From: Litomosoides sigmodontis
Taxonomy: Eukaryota > Nematoda > Chromadorea > Rhabditida > Onchocercidae
Direction of reading: 5' to 3'
NCBI GenBank assembly: GCA_963070105.1
Contig: OY718803.1
Span: 6,058,507-6,122,506 of the forward strand
DNA: 64,000 nt
Shown in pieces: positions 48,948 through 61,673 of the stretch. Each line of letters starts with the position of its first letter. Within the stretch, counting starts at the first letter, position 1. The notes under the pieces were generated by a model. That model saw nothing but the letters and a program-made list of their open reading frames with translations. It had not been told where the DNA came from and did not search any database. Made by a program: the position numbers and the translations under genes.

Positions 48948-51900
48948 CTAAATTTATCAGTTAATTCTTGTGCTTCAAGATAAGAAGTTCGTGAGAGATG
49001 CATGCGTAGAACTGCGGGTGGAAATCACTCATTCCAATTCGTCACTGACAGTAATGATGAGGTAGTGAAAGACGTGATCGTCACTGATATTCCGAGTCGT
49101 TAAACAATAATTCCTTTGCCGACTGAAAAAATATGAAGGCGTTATGGCAGTAGCGTAGTGTAATTAGGATAATACGTGTGTTTTTTTCTCCTAGAAAATT
49201 TGTTCGAGTTAGAGGAACTTTTATTTGTCCGATTCAACCACATGGCTATTACTACGCGTTTTTGCGCATCACAGCTTGTGAATCATTGTTTCCTTCAGAA
49301 GATATTCCCGGTTCTTCCTCATCCGTGTCGGTTTTCTCGCCTGCAGCGCTAACCGCTCGGAACAGTTCTAAAACACTAAAGTGTCCTAAATGCAACTGGC
49401 ACTACAAATATCAAGAAACACTGGAAATTCATATGAAAGAAAAACATGCGGGTCATGAGGTTTGCAATCACGCTTTCTTCTCCAGTCAAACTCTGAACTT
49501 ACCTTTTACTCGATATGAAATGGTTTGCTAGGTAATTAATGCAGGGATTAATTACCTTAACCTAACTTCGAGCAATTATCACAATTCCTCACGATCGATT
49601 CCAGGTGAAGTGTATTTTTTGCTTGCATAATGGACCACATCCTCGATTGGCCCGTGGTGAAAGCTATTCATGCGGCTACAAACCTTATCGTTGTGAGATA
49701 TGCAAGTACAGTACGACAACGAAGGGCAACTTGAGTATACACATGCAAAGTGATAAGCACTTACACGCAGTGCAAGAAATACCACCTACAGTTACAGGTG
49801 AGGTACTTACTTATTTATCTGATTAATTGCTTACTTCAAGCATTTGTTCAATTCTTTCTTATCTCTGCCGCCCCAAAAACTGAAAATATTCATTTAAAAT
49901 GACTTTCCGTCACGTTTAACAGTGATGGGAACTGTGTGGTTTTTCTTGATGTGCCACTTTACAAACTCTTACTGTTTTTCAAATTACGCGCCAAAAATTA
50001 AGCATAACTTGCACTTTAGGTACTACTACAGCAATTTCAAGTGGTGATCTGAATACCGAGAATTTACTTCAGTGCATGATTTGCTCCACATATTCAACTG
50101 ATAATATTTCCAAAATGATCGAGCACATCGGTAGGTAGTAGCTCAGCTGTCTTTAGAAATTTCATGGAAAAGGTATCTCGAAATTCTTGCTTTATCTAGA
50201 ATATTAGTTTTCTACAAAGTATTAGCTCGACCTTTGTTTGCAAGTTTAATTGATAATTGTAGGAGTAACTTTTTATGGAAAGCTCTTTATATTATTATCA
50301 TTCAAATGAAAGCTAAATAAAAGTTAATGTTGAAAAAAGTTATTCTTTAAGAAAAGGACCGAAGTCATCCGGTGATTGGTGACATCTCAGTGATACATGG
50401 CGTTTATCATTGTAATCTATGTCCTTACAGTACTAGTCTGAAAGCAAATTTCCAGTTGCACACCAGAACCGATAAACATGTACAGCGAACGCAAACAGTA
50501 AGTGAATTACAATTGCAAATTACCGCTGTAAAAGATCAGCAACCAGTGTCGACAGCTATTGCTTAAAAGAGTACTTCGTAATATTGGATTTTCAATTATT
50601 AAATAAGTCGATGTGCTAGCGTAGCAAAAAACACTGTGGTAGTTTGCTGCCAAACAGATATTATCCGATCTATCGGATAGATATCGTTCTACGACTGATT
50701 ATTATATTCAAATCTTAATGAATGCTTAGCTTTATTCGTGTCTTCCACTAGGAAGCAGGAAAGACAGAAGAAATGAATTAAATTGTGCGATAATTTTTGA
50801 AGTGAAAGCTTAATTTATGCCAAAAATTGCAGCCTTCTTTCTCCGCACGTGCCTTTGCCTTTTATCGAATTTTTAATACTTTGGAAAACTTTGTGTTACT
50901 AAACGTAACAGTAACCTTCAAGCACATATAAGCTATCGTATTTTCTGTGAAGCTAAAGTGTTAAGGAACTCGACCTTTCTTTGCAAAAGGTAATTGAAGT
51001 GATTTAAAGTGTTAAGGAGACTTCCTGTGAATAGTGAAGTGAATATGACTGCTCCATGCTGAAGTTGACGGGCCGCTCTGTTAAAGTGAATTATTCATTA
51101 GATTGATCTGTCTTTCACTAGTCTTCTGGAAGATCTTGATGAAATCAACTAGCTTAATAACTCTTCGGGTACTCCCGCAGTAAGCTAACTGATTTCTGCA
51201 TCTTTCTCCGTCCCAGAACTTTCCATTCAATGAATGAAGGAGAAGAAGACAACACGACACGACACGTCTTCATGTGCGCCATTCTTCTAACTAACGCTAA
51301 AATATCTCTTCAAAATATTGACATAACAAATTGTCGCTGCCATTGCCATTCCATTCCATTCCAATTGTTATTGTTGTTGTAACAGCGATTGCTGTATTTC
51401 CTGGTGCCATACAGTCGCAAGCACACAGTCTCTGTTTACATTCACAAGTGGTGGAAGTGGAAATACAGAAATTGCTTGAACTTATTAATTTTAATTAAAT
51501 TACATGACGTCAAGCAAAACGCGCGAATATGCTCGCACGCGGAAACAGATTAATCTCCTACGCAGCAATGTCAACTTTCACGTCCCCTCAATTTACAGCA
51601 TCTAAATGTGGTAGAGTTAATGGAATTTGAATGAGGAGGATGCGTCTGTTTAGCTTGTATTTCGCATCACACCTTATACGACTCCGTTAGAGCTGCAAAT
51701 CAACATTGATCGATCAAAATTAATAAAAGCCTCTCGTCAACCACCTCCTCTCGTCGACCATCCATTCATTTCCTCATTTTCAACTAACTTATTACAGCCA
51801 CCTTCCTGCCTCCCTCCTTCTTCTTCAACGTCAATCACCGTCGTACACCATTGTTTTCAGCCGCAAATATGTTTCGAGAACCGAACACTGCACCTGCACT

Positions 51901-54900
51901 CTCTGCAACACACACGCACACGCACACGCACACATATTTACATATATACAAAGGGATCGGGAAACGTACGCAAACATTCATTCATTCATTAATTTTCACA
52001 CCTTTTTCACAAGAGAGAGAGAAAGAGAAGAAGAAGGGGGAGAGGGAGAAGGAGAGAGAGAGAGATGGCTAGATAGGCAGACATAGGTAGCACATACTTG
52101 CACACAATATACCTCAAGTTGTACTTCAATCGACAGGAGCACGTCTGGACATCTCGAAGTGTACCAGCAAGCATCCTCACTCATCAACTGTCACCTACGT
52201 CTTTTTAGGAGGTACTCGTTGGACAGTTAAGAGGTACCTCTTAGGGAAACTGAGTGAATGTGATTGTGATTGTGATACTAATCTGTGTGCTATTTCAACA
52301 AATGTACCGTATAGCGATTCCAGTGAATTTCTCATTTTCCCTCAATCTATTATTAAGCTAGATTCTATTAACCTATTTTGCATTCACTGATTCTATCACA
52401 GTTGAGGAAGGAAATCGCTTATCATAACATTTAAAATGATCCTTTTGTGATAACATTATCCGTCCGTTTATGTCTTAGTTTTCTAGTAGAATTTAGTATT
52501 CAACTTTTTGTTCAGATTATGATGTCCTTGAAATGTCGTCTACCGCAATTGTGACTTCCGTAATTTCTTTCTTGCAATCAAGCAATGCCATTTCTTTTAA
52601 TGCTTTGCACTGTGGCGCTGTTTTCTCGAGTTAAAATAATAGCGACAATATTTGTTTGTTGTTGTTACTTGGCGTTAGAGGTAGATAATACGTTGAAGAA
52701 TCCCATAAGCGAAATAACTGTCTGCTTTTTTAACATTTTTTATCTTTGTCTTTTTCTCTCTCTCTCTCTTCCTTTCAAGAAATGAAAGAATTTTGTGAAT
52801 TCTCACATTGAATTTTCTCTCTTTTTTGTCTGAAACATTAATTGAAAAACAGCTAGCGTTGTATCACCGATGAATGAAGTAGTTGAGAGACTGAACAGCT
52901 CCGTGGAATCTAATATTTCAGCTGTGAATCAAATACCCTGAAGTCAAAACATTTTTTCTACATTATAGAAGCTGTAATAATATCTTTGCTTAGCAACTCA
53001 AGTCTTTCAGAGCTCAAGCTATTTCACAAGTAAAATAAAATTCTAATTATCCATCTGATTTAATTAAAAACTCCACATTTTAATTTAATTCTTTAAGCTG
53101 GCTCTCGCAGGAATTGAAGTTTGAGATGAGAACCTAAACACTCGTGCTAAGCAACTAATGATTCGATTCATCGAAATGAATTTAAAAGTGTGCAATTTTA
53201 AACACTAAATTGGTCTGAATTACTTAAGGAATATTCCTCACGAAATAAGTTTTCAGATTTCTGAAATGGCTCTGGAATTCTGTGTCTTCTCAGAATGAAT
53301 AGGCAAACGCTAATATTTTAAATTTCTCAGACCTCTTTTACTGTTCACATATGCGTGTTTCCAGTTCATTCTACAAGAAAATTTAATCAATTTTTTCACT
53401 CCCTTGAAAGTTGGTCTTATATATCAGGTAAATCGAAAAAGAGAAAGTTATGTAGAACCACTCAGGTAGTTCAGGAACTTACTGGATCGATATTTTGTAC
53501 GCAGTTTCTCCATAACTGACTATCGAGTAAATTATCGTTACATCTAATTTTCCGGCATTCCTAATTTGTTCAAATTTATAAAGCAGTTTTTCGAACAAAG
53601 CAATAGTATTGAAATCAGAAAAGAAATTTCGAATCCTCTGCACATGTTACGTAAGATGGGACAGACTCACTCATTAAAGTTTTATTTCAACTAAGGGAGT
53701 GGTGTGCGGCTGGTTTTGACGTAGCTTTTGGAACGGTGATCATGAACCTGAATTAAGGTGTACACAACAAAAAGTTGAGGTTTGTAATCCCGATCTGCCC
53801 ATAGATTTTTATGCCTTTCAAATTAAAATTGGTGGCAATTTCAATGGTAGCAAATGAATGACCTCGATAGGTTGCGTTCCTATAATTATGCGTGCATTGT
53901 GTTTGAGAATCATTTTCCCATCATTCCGTATCTCTCCAATTGTTACGCATTATCCACCCTTTTCTCTTCCTTCTTCCCTCAAAATATCACAAACGGCAGG
54001 TGAAGGAAAGGAGGTAAAGAAAACGAAAAGAGGATGGAAGAATAATTTGGAGGAAAACAGGTGTAGAAAGGATACGTTGCTCTATCATCGTTTCCTTCGT
54101 GCGCAAAATTTTCACAGACCGCTTACGGCCATGATGCGGTGATGGCAGGCAACTCTTAAGGCCATTGACCTATTCGCCTCATCCCTAATTACAACTCTTT
54201 ACAGGACGCACGAGCAATGACAGCACGGAGATTGAACAACACACATCCCGAAGACCTTCAAATTATTCATTCATCAACAAAATTCGTTCCTCATCATAAT
54301 TTCACGTTGAGACAGAAATCTTCATAATTTCGAATTATCAACTGATTATCCCCCCCCCCCCCCTAGTTATCAGGAGTCACAGGTCAAGTGACAGATTTGA
54401 TTGATGCTACAACATGTCGACAAAGGTGGGGGGAAGTGAGGCTGTAATCATTTTCAGAGGAAGCTTTACACGAAGAGATACCTTCAGTTAGACGATCACC
54501 AATCTTAGCAGTTACAATTGATGAGAGAGGACAAACTGTGGTAGACGTAACGTGCAAACGATAGGATCCTACGCGTGAATTGTGACGATCTCTGTCTCTA
54601 AATTTAAGTATAAGTTAAATTTTGATATGATCATTGCTTAAGTTGGAGTTGCGGAATGGTATACATTTGCTTCTATTGATTAGGCCATCGCAATATCGAC
54701 TAATAAAAGGATGAAAAATGCATATTTTACTAGCATCCCGGCAATTCCTTTGTGCATCAAAAGAGGCGAAATATTGTGGTGTCAGTAGAAAGATTCATTA
54801 AAAGTATCGAATGTGCGTGTAATATTACTGTTGACATATATGCCTCTTATTGAATCGAAAACTTCTCAATTGCTCAAGAGTTGCCATATTGTGATAATAA

Positions 54901-54920
54901 AAAGGATGTTTAAGTGGAGG

Positions 54921-54955
<35 letters not shown>

Positions 54956-57900
54956 AGGACGCTTTTCGTCGGTTAGCTAGAAGTGCTTCTACCAGCAGAT
55001 TCCCATCCGTTTACCATCATTTACGGATATCTTACTGGAATGATACCCTCAGAAATGCCCAGCTCCATTCCGCCGATCTCCTTTCCTCCGCTAAATTCAA
55101 CCTGACAATTATAGATTATCAGTATGAAAATGTTGAGGACAAAGTAGTTATTGTTATTGTAAAAGCTAATAGCTATTCAGTGGTTGCCTTCTTCTTTGGT
55201 CCGAGTAGCAATGGTTGCTAATAGCTTTCACGAAATTTTTCCCTTTGATGATTCGCTATATCTGTGATTCTTCAGCTAATGTTGCAATCAATCATTACAA
55301 TACTAATTCGCAGCCTTCTTTCACTCCTCCTCTTTCCTCTGTGATCAGCTGAGGAATTAGCTCCTGTGATATGATGAATTGAATGAATGGTAAATGCTAC
55401 GAGAATTACTGTAACAGTGAACTTCCTATGGACAAAAGATAAATATGTACAGGAGAGGTACAGGGGATAAGTTGGAAAAGGACAGCTCCCTCATGCATCA
55501 ACTTCCTAATTGTCCTAGCCTGGCGACTTGGAACGTTTGGAAAACAGTTGATTTCATTTCCATTTCAAACTTAAAATACCTTAATTGATGATGAAGAAGT
55601 TAGGAGAAAGGGATCAACTGAAAAGAGGTGATTGGTGGCACGAAAATTGGCATTATCTCCAATTACACAACAATATCTTGCTACTTTACCAGCACGCACC
55701 ATATTGAGGCCGATGAATGAATATTTCGCAACAACAGTACTTACCAATTGGCCCTCGACGTGTAACAATTGCTCATTTATTTCCTCTTATCCTCCATATC
55801 CTTTGTGAATTTTTAACAAATCATTGACAGTAGTCACAGAGATTTTTGTTTTAGTATAATTAATTGCTATTAAAAATGTTGTCGTTGACAATGCCCAAAT
55901 AATCATTGCAACCAATTACGGTATCTATTGTATCAGATCATTTCCAATAGAAATAGTAAGAGTAATCGTACAATTAGGTTCCTACGTTTTCTCAGTCAAT
56001 AACATTTTCAGTTGCTAATATAATCCATTTTGATTGTCTGTTGATGGCACTTTAAAAAAATTACGAGTAATTCCCTATTTCATTGTTGTGTCATTTAAAC
56101 TATCAGTTTGACGTTACCATCTCGATCTTTCTTTTACTCCATGCTCGCTCATTAATTCTGATTGATTCTTTATTTTAATCATATACTATCTTCCCAGTTT
56201 TTTAATTTTTGCAAATCTATAATCCATGCATACTTGACTGCCTTACTTAATTACTTCGCAATCCTTATGATTTGCATCAATTATTAGTTTGTTTCCAAAT
56301 ATAACTCAAATGACTTTTGTCCTTACGCCCCTTTTTAACAATAACTACCATCATCCTCACTTCCACTGCTCATCATCAAATTGCAATTAAGTGATAGTAA
56401 AATGGTCTACTTAAGCCTATCTATAAATAATAGCCCGCTGCCACCAGCACATCGATAATGCGAAGAAGTGGAAGAAGAAGAAGAAGAAATAGTTAGCAAT
56501 TACCGAATAGAAATGACCCACGTTAACCAGAAAATATTCCTATTGTCCTGCCATTGGGTTAATGCTTCCGCATTAATTGCATCTCCCAATCTTTCTGACC
56601 ACATCTATCTTTTCTAATGAGCTTTTTGAGGAAGTTTGTTTGAGAAAGGTGAAGGAGATTATCCTGTTTCACATGTACCATCTTTCGTGTCCTTCTACTT
56701 CTTCCCCCTTCCCTCTTTCTCACTCTCCGAGGTGATGACCAAATATGACCTTTAATGCTTCAGAAGATGTATTGTCCATTGGTTTTTGTTTTCACTATTT
56801 TATTAGACACTGTGATTTCCGGTTGTATGAATAATATGAGTGACTTTGAGATGTCAAAAAAGTATGGTAAACTTTACTTAAGACAGACAGATTCATTTTT
56901 CCTTTTTATTTACTTTAACACATTATGGTACTCGACCAATGGAATGTGAAAATAAAATATCGCGGACACTAACCACTCTAACATAACAGTATCGCCTTGT
57001 TTCGATTTGAAAGTATAGCCTTAGTCAATCGAAATTTGTTGGAGCTCAGTGAGAAGTCAGATTTTTCAAATCAATAAATTCTACCATAACAATCTAGGCG
57101 CCTTGATTTCGTTTATACAAATTTTGACATTTTAGTTATTTTTTGTTACTTCAAGCTGTTGTGTGTTATTTTTATTGAAGTAATATGTCATTCAACAGAA
57201 ATTGATCGACGAAAATGGAAGCACAGTGTTGGCTTAAACATTAGGGAAAGTTAAACTACTTTTATTGGAACATCGTAATGAACGTTGATAGGAAAAATCC
57301 ATTATTTAACATTTTTTTTGACATGACTGATTTCGTGACTTCAATTTGAAAATGATAATTCAGAAAAGTTTCAACGGTAAGCTACTCATTTCACAGTATC
57401 ACAGCTCAGGCTTAGTACCTCTTCCACCAGTGTCATCATTTGTAGCTTTTGGAGCACTTCATATCATGTCATTGCTGTGCTGTATTTCTCATCATTTATC
57501 GATTGCTACGTTTATAGAAAAAATTGTCGCAAATGATTTTCACTAACTGATCGATTAATATCGATTAATAGGTTAGACTCAGTTGTTACCTGCAGTATAA
57601 TTTTTTGCCTTACGTAGTTTGTGATCACACATGCATTAGTGTTATTAACAAAGCATAGTACTATTAATTGGTACGAAGTCATAGTAATTACTGTGGCAAA
57701 TATATGGGCGGTGCTAATATCCTCCTCTGCTAATTCATTTGCCATTGGAAAGGCGTGGCTCTTCGCTAACGCTGATTGGCCAATTTTGGTTACAAATGAG
57801 CGAATTGTCTTGCGACTCTCATTACCATCACCCGCATCTTATCATCTGGAATCTTTACAGATAGGAACGCATACCTGTCATCATTGTTTACTGTCACAAT

Positions 57901-60063
57901 CAACACCGCTCTTCACCTTCTTACGTAACATACGTGTCACCCCGTTGAATTTGCTTTTTCTCGCAACGTTTCCCTCTTGAGAGGACGTGAAAGGAATGAC
58001 GCTTCGAAGTTGTCGTATTTTAATGGTTCTGAAAAAGGAGCATTTAAATGAATGCTGCGAGTAATCGCTGATATTGTGATCGATTAGTAAGAGAGAGTCT
58101 TACGATTGAGGAACAGAAGAAGGGCTGAAGGCTGGCTCCTCTCTCAGTATCGCTCTCGATGATTTGTTGTTGGTACAGAGAATTGTTAGCTGAGAAGTTG
58201 TAATGTTGCTTGTTTTTTGAAGGGATTCTCAAAAGGGTAGAAGCCGCACTGACGCACACAGCGCGAAGCTCCCTCCCGTTTATTATTGGTGATAACTTCT
58301 GATTACTTATAGCAATTTGTTATTGCTTGAAATGACAATAACTCCTCTTATATCCATCCATACATTAACTATATAGTCATATTTCTCACAAATTGCAATT
58401 TTGACAAATTACGCCTTTGCTTCTCATTCTTCGAAAGGAAATTGATGGAAATTTAATCCATTATTCTTATTAATTCCAGATGAATCACATGCGTGAGGGT
58501 GGCACCGCCGGAATATCATTATCAGCGTCCGCAGCACTGTGTCGGATTAGTTCTGCCAAAAGTGCTGTACAGGTTCGTTGTCGCGCATGTCAAGAAGTCT
58601 TGTCATGGTAAATTTTTCCGTGTTTTTTTTTCACTTCTGTTACAATGTTTTATTAACCTTTGTTTTATATTTGAAAATTCTTTGTTGATTTTTCACTAAT
58701 TATTGCTTCTTCCTATAACAGAATTCATCATGGAGCAAAAACTTCGTACGTATTCAACGTGATCCTTTGTACCATTTTTTTTAGTCTTCTCAGAAGAGAA
58801 AAACCGTCTCAAATTTATGAAGGACTGTGTGATTTGCGAGATTTCCATTTTCTCTCATTACTGGAATAAAAGAATCTTACTAATTCGCATATTTCGCAAT
58901 TTTACAATATTTTGCGAAATTCTAAATTTTATTTCTCAATCGTTCTTTACCTTCTGCACCTGATGTTGCATAAATTATTTCCTCGATAGTAAAAAGCGAT
59001 AAATGATTTGAGATGGGATCCATTTTCATGTTTTCATAATGAATCACTTTGTGGAAAGGCTGATAAAGAGCGCAAAGCAGGAGAAAATGAAACCTAAAAA
59101 TGTAATAATAGATTTTTTGCATGTTTAATAAGAGAAGTAAGCATTTATGTGGATCCATTCATATTCTCTGTTTCCACGGCATAATTTTGTAATGTTTCAA
59201 TGTGGATAACTCGCAATACCGAAGCTTCAGAACGACTTAAAGGAAGATATAAACAAAAACAAGCTTGTATCGATACTTTCTTTTCAAGGCAAAATAATGC
59301 AGTCTGATGCGTCCCATCTTAAGCATTCTGATGTTTCCTGTTTTAAGAATTTCTTTTATATAAGCTATAATTTAAGAAAAAGCTCGCAAAAGAAAAAGTC
59401 TTTAAAGTTTCCTAATCTTAATCTTCAATAACTGATAAATGGCTAAGACGTCGGTTTTGAAACCAATGAAATTAAGTTTTTGTAACATTCATTCTGACTT
59501 CATGCTGTCACTTTATTTGTTATCTTAAAATAATTACATAGGCTATTGAAAGAAAACTCTTTATTTCCCAGTCGATTTATTTCGATAATCAAAGATATTT
59601 TTTCAGTCCGTTGGCATTACGTGAACACTGTGAGAGTCGTGCACATTCTGTCCGAGTAGCGCAACTTACGTCGATGTCTAGTGAAACTGGAAACGCTCCG
59701 GGTGGTAGCTCTGCTCCAACGGCAGCGATATCAATGTCACCGAGTCCTGAAACTATTCTCGAATGTCGGCACTGTTCTTTTGAAACAACTGATACCGCAG
59801 GTGCTATTGGTGAGTATTGAATAAAGTGAATCGATAAATTTAAACTGGATTAGTTGAATGGCCTTCTTAATAGCACTTCTTCCATACACGACTTTTGTTA
59901 ATTAAACAGCCTTCACTGATTAAGTGAGGAAAATTCTTGCAGTCAAATTTTGAAACAATTTTTTCTTATTTCGTGTAAGTTACAGAACACATGCAGCAGC
60001 ATCGACCGAATATGGAAGGTGTTGAAGCAGAACAGGAAAGTTCGAATCTGAATGCTAGTTGCG
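48717..60063 (+). CDS. zfh-2: ZFHX3/4- and zfh-2-type zinc-finger homeobox protein, partial (six C2H2 fingers)
   Basis: ZFHX proteins are very large nuclear factors with many C2H2 fingers and several homeodomains that control neural and muscle development. Eight exons, 48717-48931, 49299-49459, 49605-49797, 50020-50130, 50352-50497, 58480-58607, 59607-59809 and 59986-60063, join with agreeing phases into about 411 residues. They carry [20 protein letters not shown], then six fingers: [37 protein letters not shown] (preceded by the ZFHX block [17 protein letters not shown]), [44 protein letters not shown] and [17 protein letters not shown]. The last two fingers are each split by an intron, which confirms the splicing. 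The 8-kb intron is supported by KHVQRTQT joining MNHMREGG, as in relatives. The gene is open at both ends: its 5' exons are uncertain and the homeodomains must lie beyond 64 kb. Confidence 0.9.
49181..49298 (+). promoter_or_regulatory. Tandem alternative 3' splice sites in zfh-2
   Basis: Two strong acceptors lie 104 bases apart: TTTTTTTCTCCTAG ending at 49194 and GTTTCCTTCAG ending at 49298. The upstream exon ends in phase 1. Only the second acceptor enters the zinc-finger frame; the first gives a different open frame that stops at 49350-49352. Choice of acceptor could thus switch zfh-2 off or make a truncated protein. Confidence 0.5.
54350..54363. repeat. Poly-C tract in zfh-2 intron
   Basis: Fourteen consecutive C bases. 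Length should be treated with caution. Confidence 0.9.
54918..54952. repeat. (GA)n microsatellite in zfh-2 intron
   Basis: A GA run of about 34 bases, preceded by GGAGG units. Confidence 0.93.
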
Positions 60064-61633
60064 GTACGTGCATTTTGCATTGTAGTAACATTAGAAGTAG
60101 AGAAATGCAATTAGTACAGCAATGTATACAATATAATAGTACTTCTTCCTCTTTTGATGCCTTTTTTAAATTTTGAACGCAGAAGATCTCGCTACTTTTT
60201 GCTAATTAAATGCTACTTTAGCTTTGCCGTTGCCTTGCCGTTGTGTTACTACAACTATGACCTTTGTAGCTAATATTCAGGATAGGTTTATTACATTAAT
60301 ATCTATTGGCTAAAGAAATTTTCAAACAAGTAAGATCTGTAATTTGGTTCACTTTAATCAAGTCACAATTCATTAGATTTCTTAGGCTAGAGTGCTTCAG
60401 AAGTCGTTTTTTAAATTCATTCCTGTTAGAATTTATTTAAAAAAAAAAATCGTTTTTTTATTGCTTATGGAATATAATATAAAGAATGGTCAAAAATGAA
60501 GTGTAGTCTTCGATCACGTGCGGGAAAGGCAATTCGATTGCAGTTGATGCTTTAGAATTTTTAAAAACAAGTTTTTGATTTGCTTCTGCGATTAGTTAGT
60601 AGTTAATTGTGAATTGAGGTCTGAGAGATAGTGAAACCTATGGAATGAAAAAGGTGATTGGAAACAGGGAGGAGAGGAAAAAGAATAATCCCCAATCTTT
60701 AAATTTTAAATTATCTTGATTGGAAGTGGCCATCTATCCATCTCTATCTTTCATTTCTGACTCCCCACACTTCACAAAATCAGTTGTTGAAAATGTAAAT
60801 AAACGATAATTGGTTTGATGAATAGCAAAGAGAGGGATGAGCCGAACTGGGAGGAGGACCAAATAAAAATAGTAGTTACGTACCTCCTGCCGAGATTAAA
60901 TCAATATAGCTATTAGCGAACCGAAACTAGTGCCGGCTGTGACGACAAAAGCTCAAATTTAACAAACGGTTGACGATCCACAATTCTAATCATGGATGAT
61001 CGTTCTGCATATAATCTAATTTATCAGAATCAGAAAATTTAATTTTCTAGTGATAATCTGCTGAAGGAATAGTGAATAATCCTTTTTGCATTGAAATCTG
61101 AAACTGTTGATGAAATTATACCTAAATATGTAAATTGGCATTCGCTACTGACGCACGTAAACTAGTTTCCAAGTTTCGTTTACTAGTATTCTATTTATTA
61201 CTTATTGCTGCTATTGGATTATCTTCACCACTCCAAACAATTAACTGATAACAAGGATAGTATCAGTCTTATCACCATTACCATAGCTGTTGAGTTTCAC
61301 AATCAAGAAATCACGACAACAGCAATTATAAATATAATAGAATCGTTATATCGCTGCCTATTGTCTGCAGAGAGGCCATGAATCACAAATCGTTAAATTA
61401 TATTTGGCAAAAATTAGTGCTGTTTGTATTTACATTTATTTCATAAAGAACTTCCCTTCTAAGATGAGTCAAAATTTCGCTTTGCAAATACTCCCAATTT
61501 TTGTTTGCCCAAACACTCATATGTTTTAAGTCTTCACAGTTTAAATTCAATTTTTCTATGCATCGTAATTGCGTGCAGCTTACAGTGTGTTTGCGTGTGT
61601 GTTGCAAAACAACGCGTGCGTCATGTCAGTGTG

Positions 61634-61673
<40 letters not shown>

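Larger units (their letters stand above)
50498..58479 (+). other. Eight-kilobase intron of the zfh-2-like gene
   Basis: The donor is a consensus GTAAGT and the acceptor is TTAATTCCAG; homology across the join supports removal of the whole stretch. It contains (GA)n at 54918, poly-C at 54350, a purine-rich tract at 52017-52066 and one octamer at 56270. The longest open frame (57621-57980, 119 codons) has no recognisable domain. Reading through the donor instead gives 23 further codons and a stop at 50564-50566, so intron retention would truncate the protein after the fourth finger. Confidence 0.75.

Noticed and set aside
57396..57418. TATCACAGCTCAGG, resembling the 5' end of miR-2-family microRNAs
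   Set aside because: No complementary arm lies within hairpin distance on either side, and the match beyond the seed is poor.
58722..58749. Short candidate zfh-2 exon between an acceptor at 58721 and a GTACGT donor
   Set aside because: Joining it to the exon ending at 58607 makes a TGA stop, whereas joining 58607 to 59607 completes a zinc finger.
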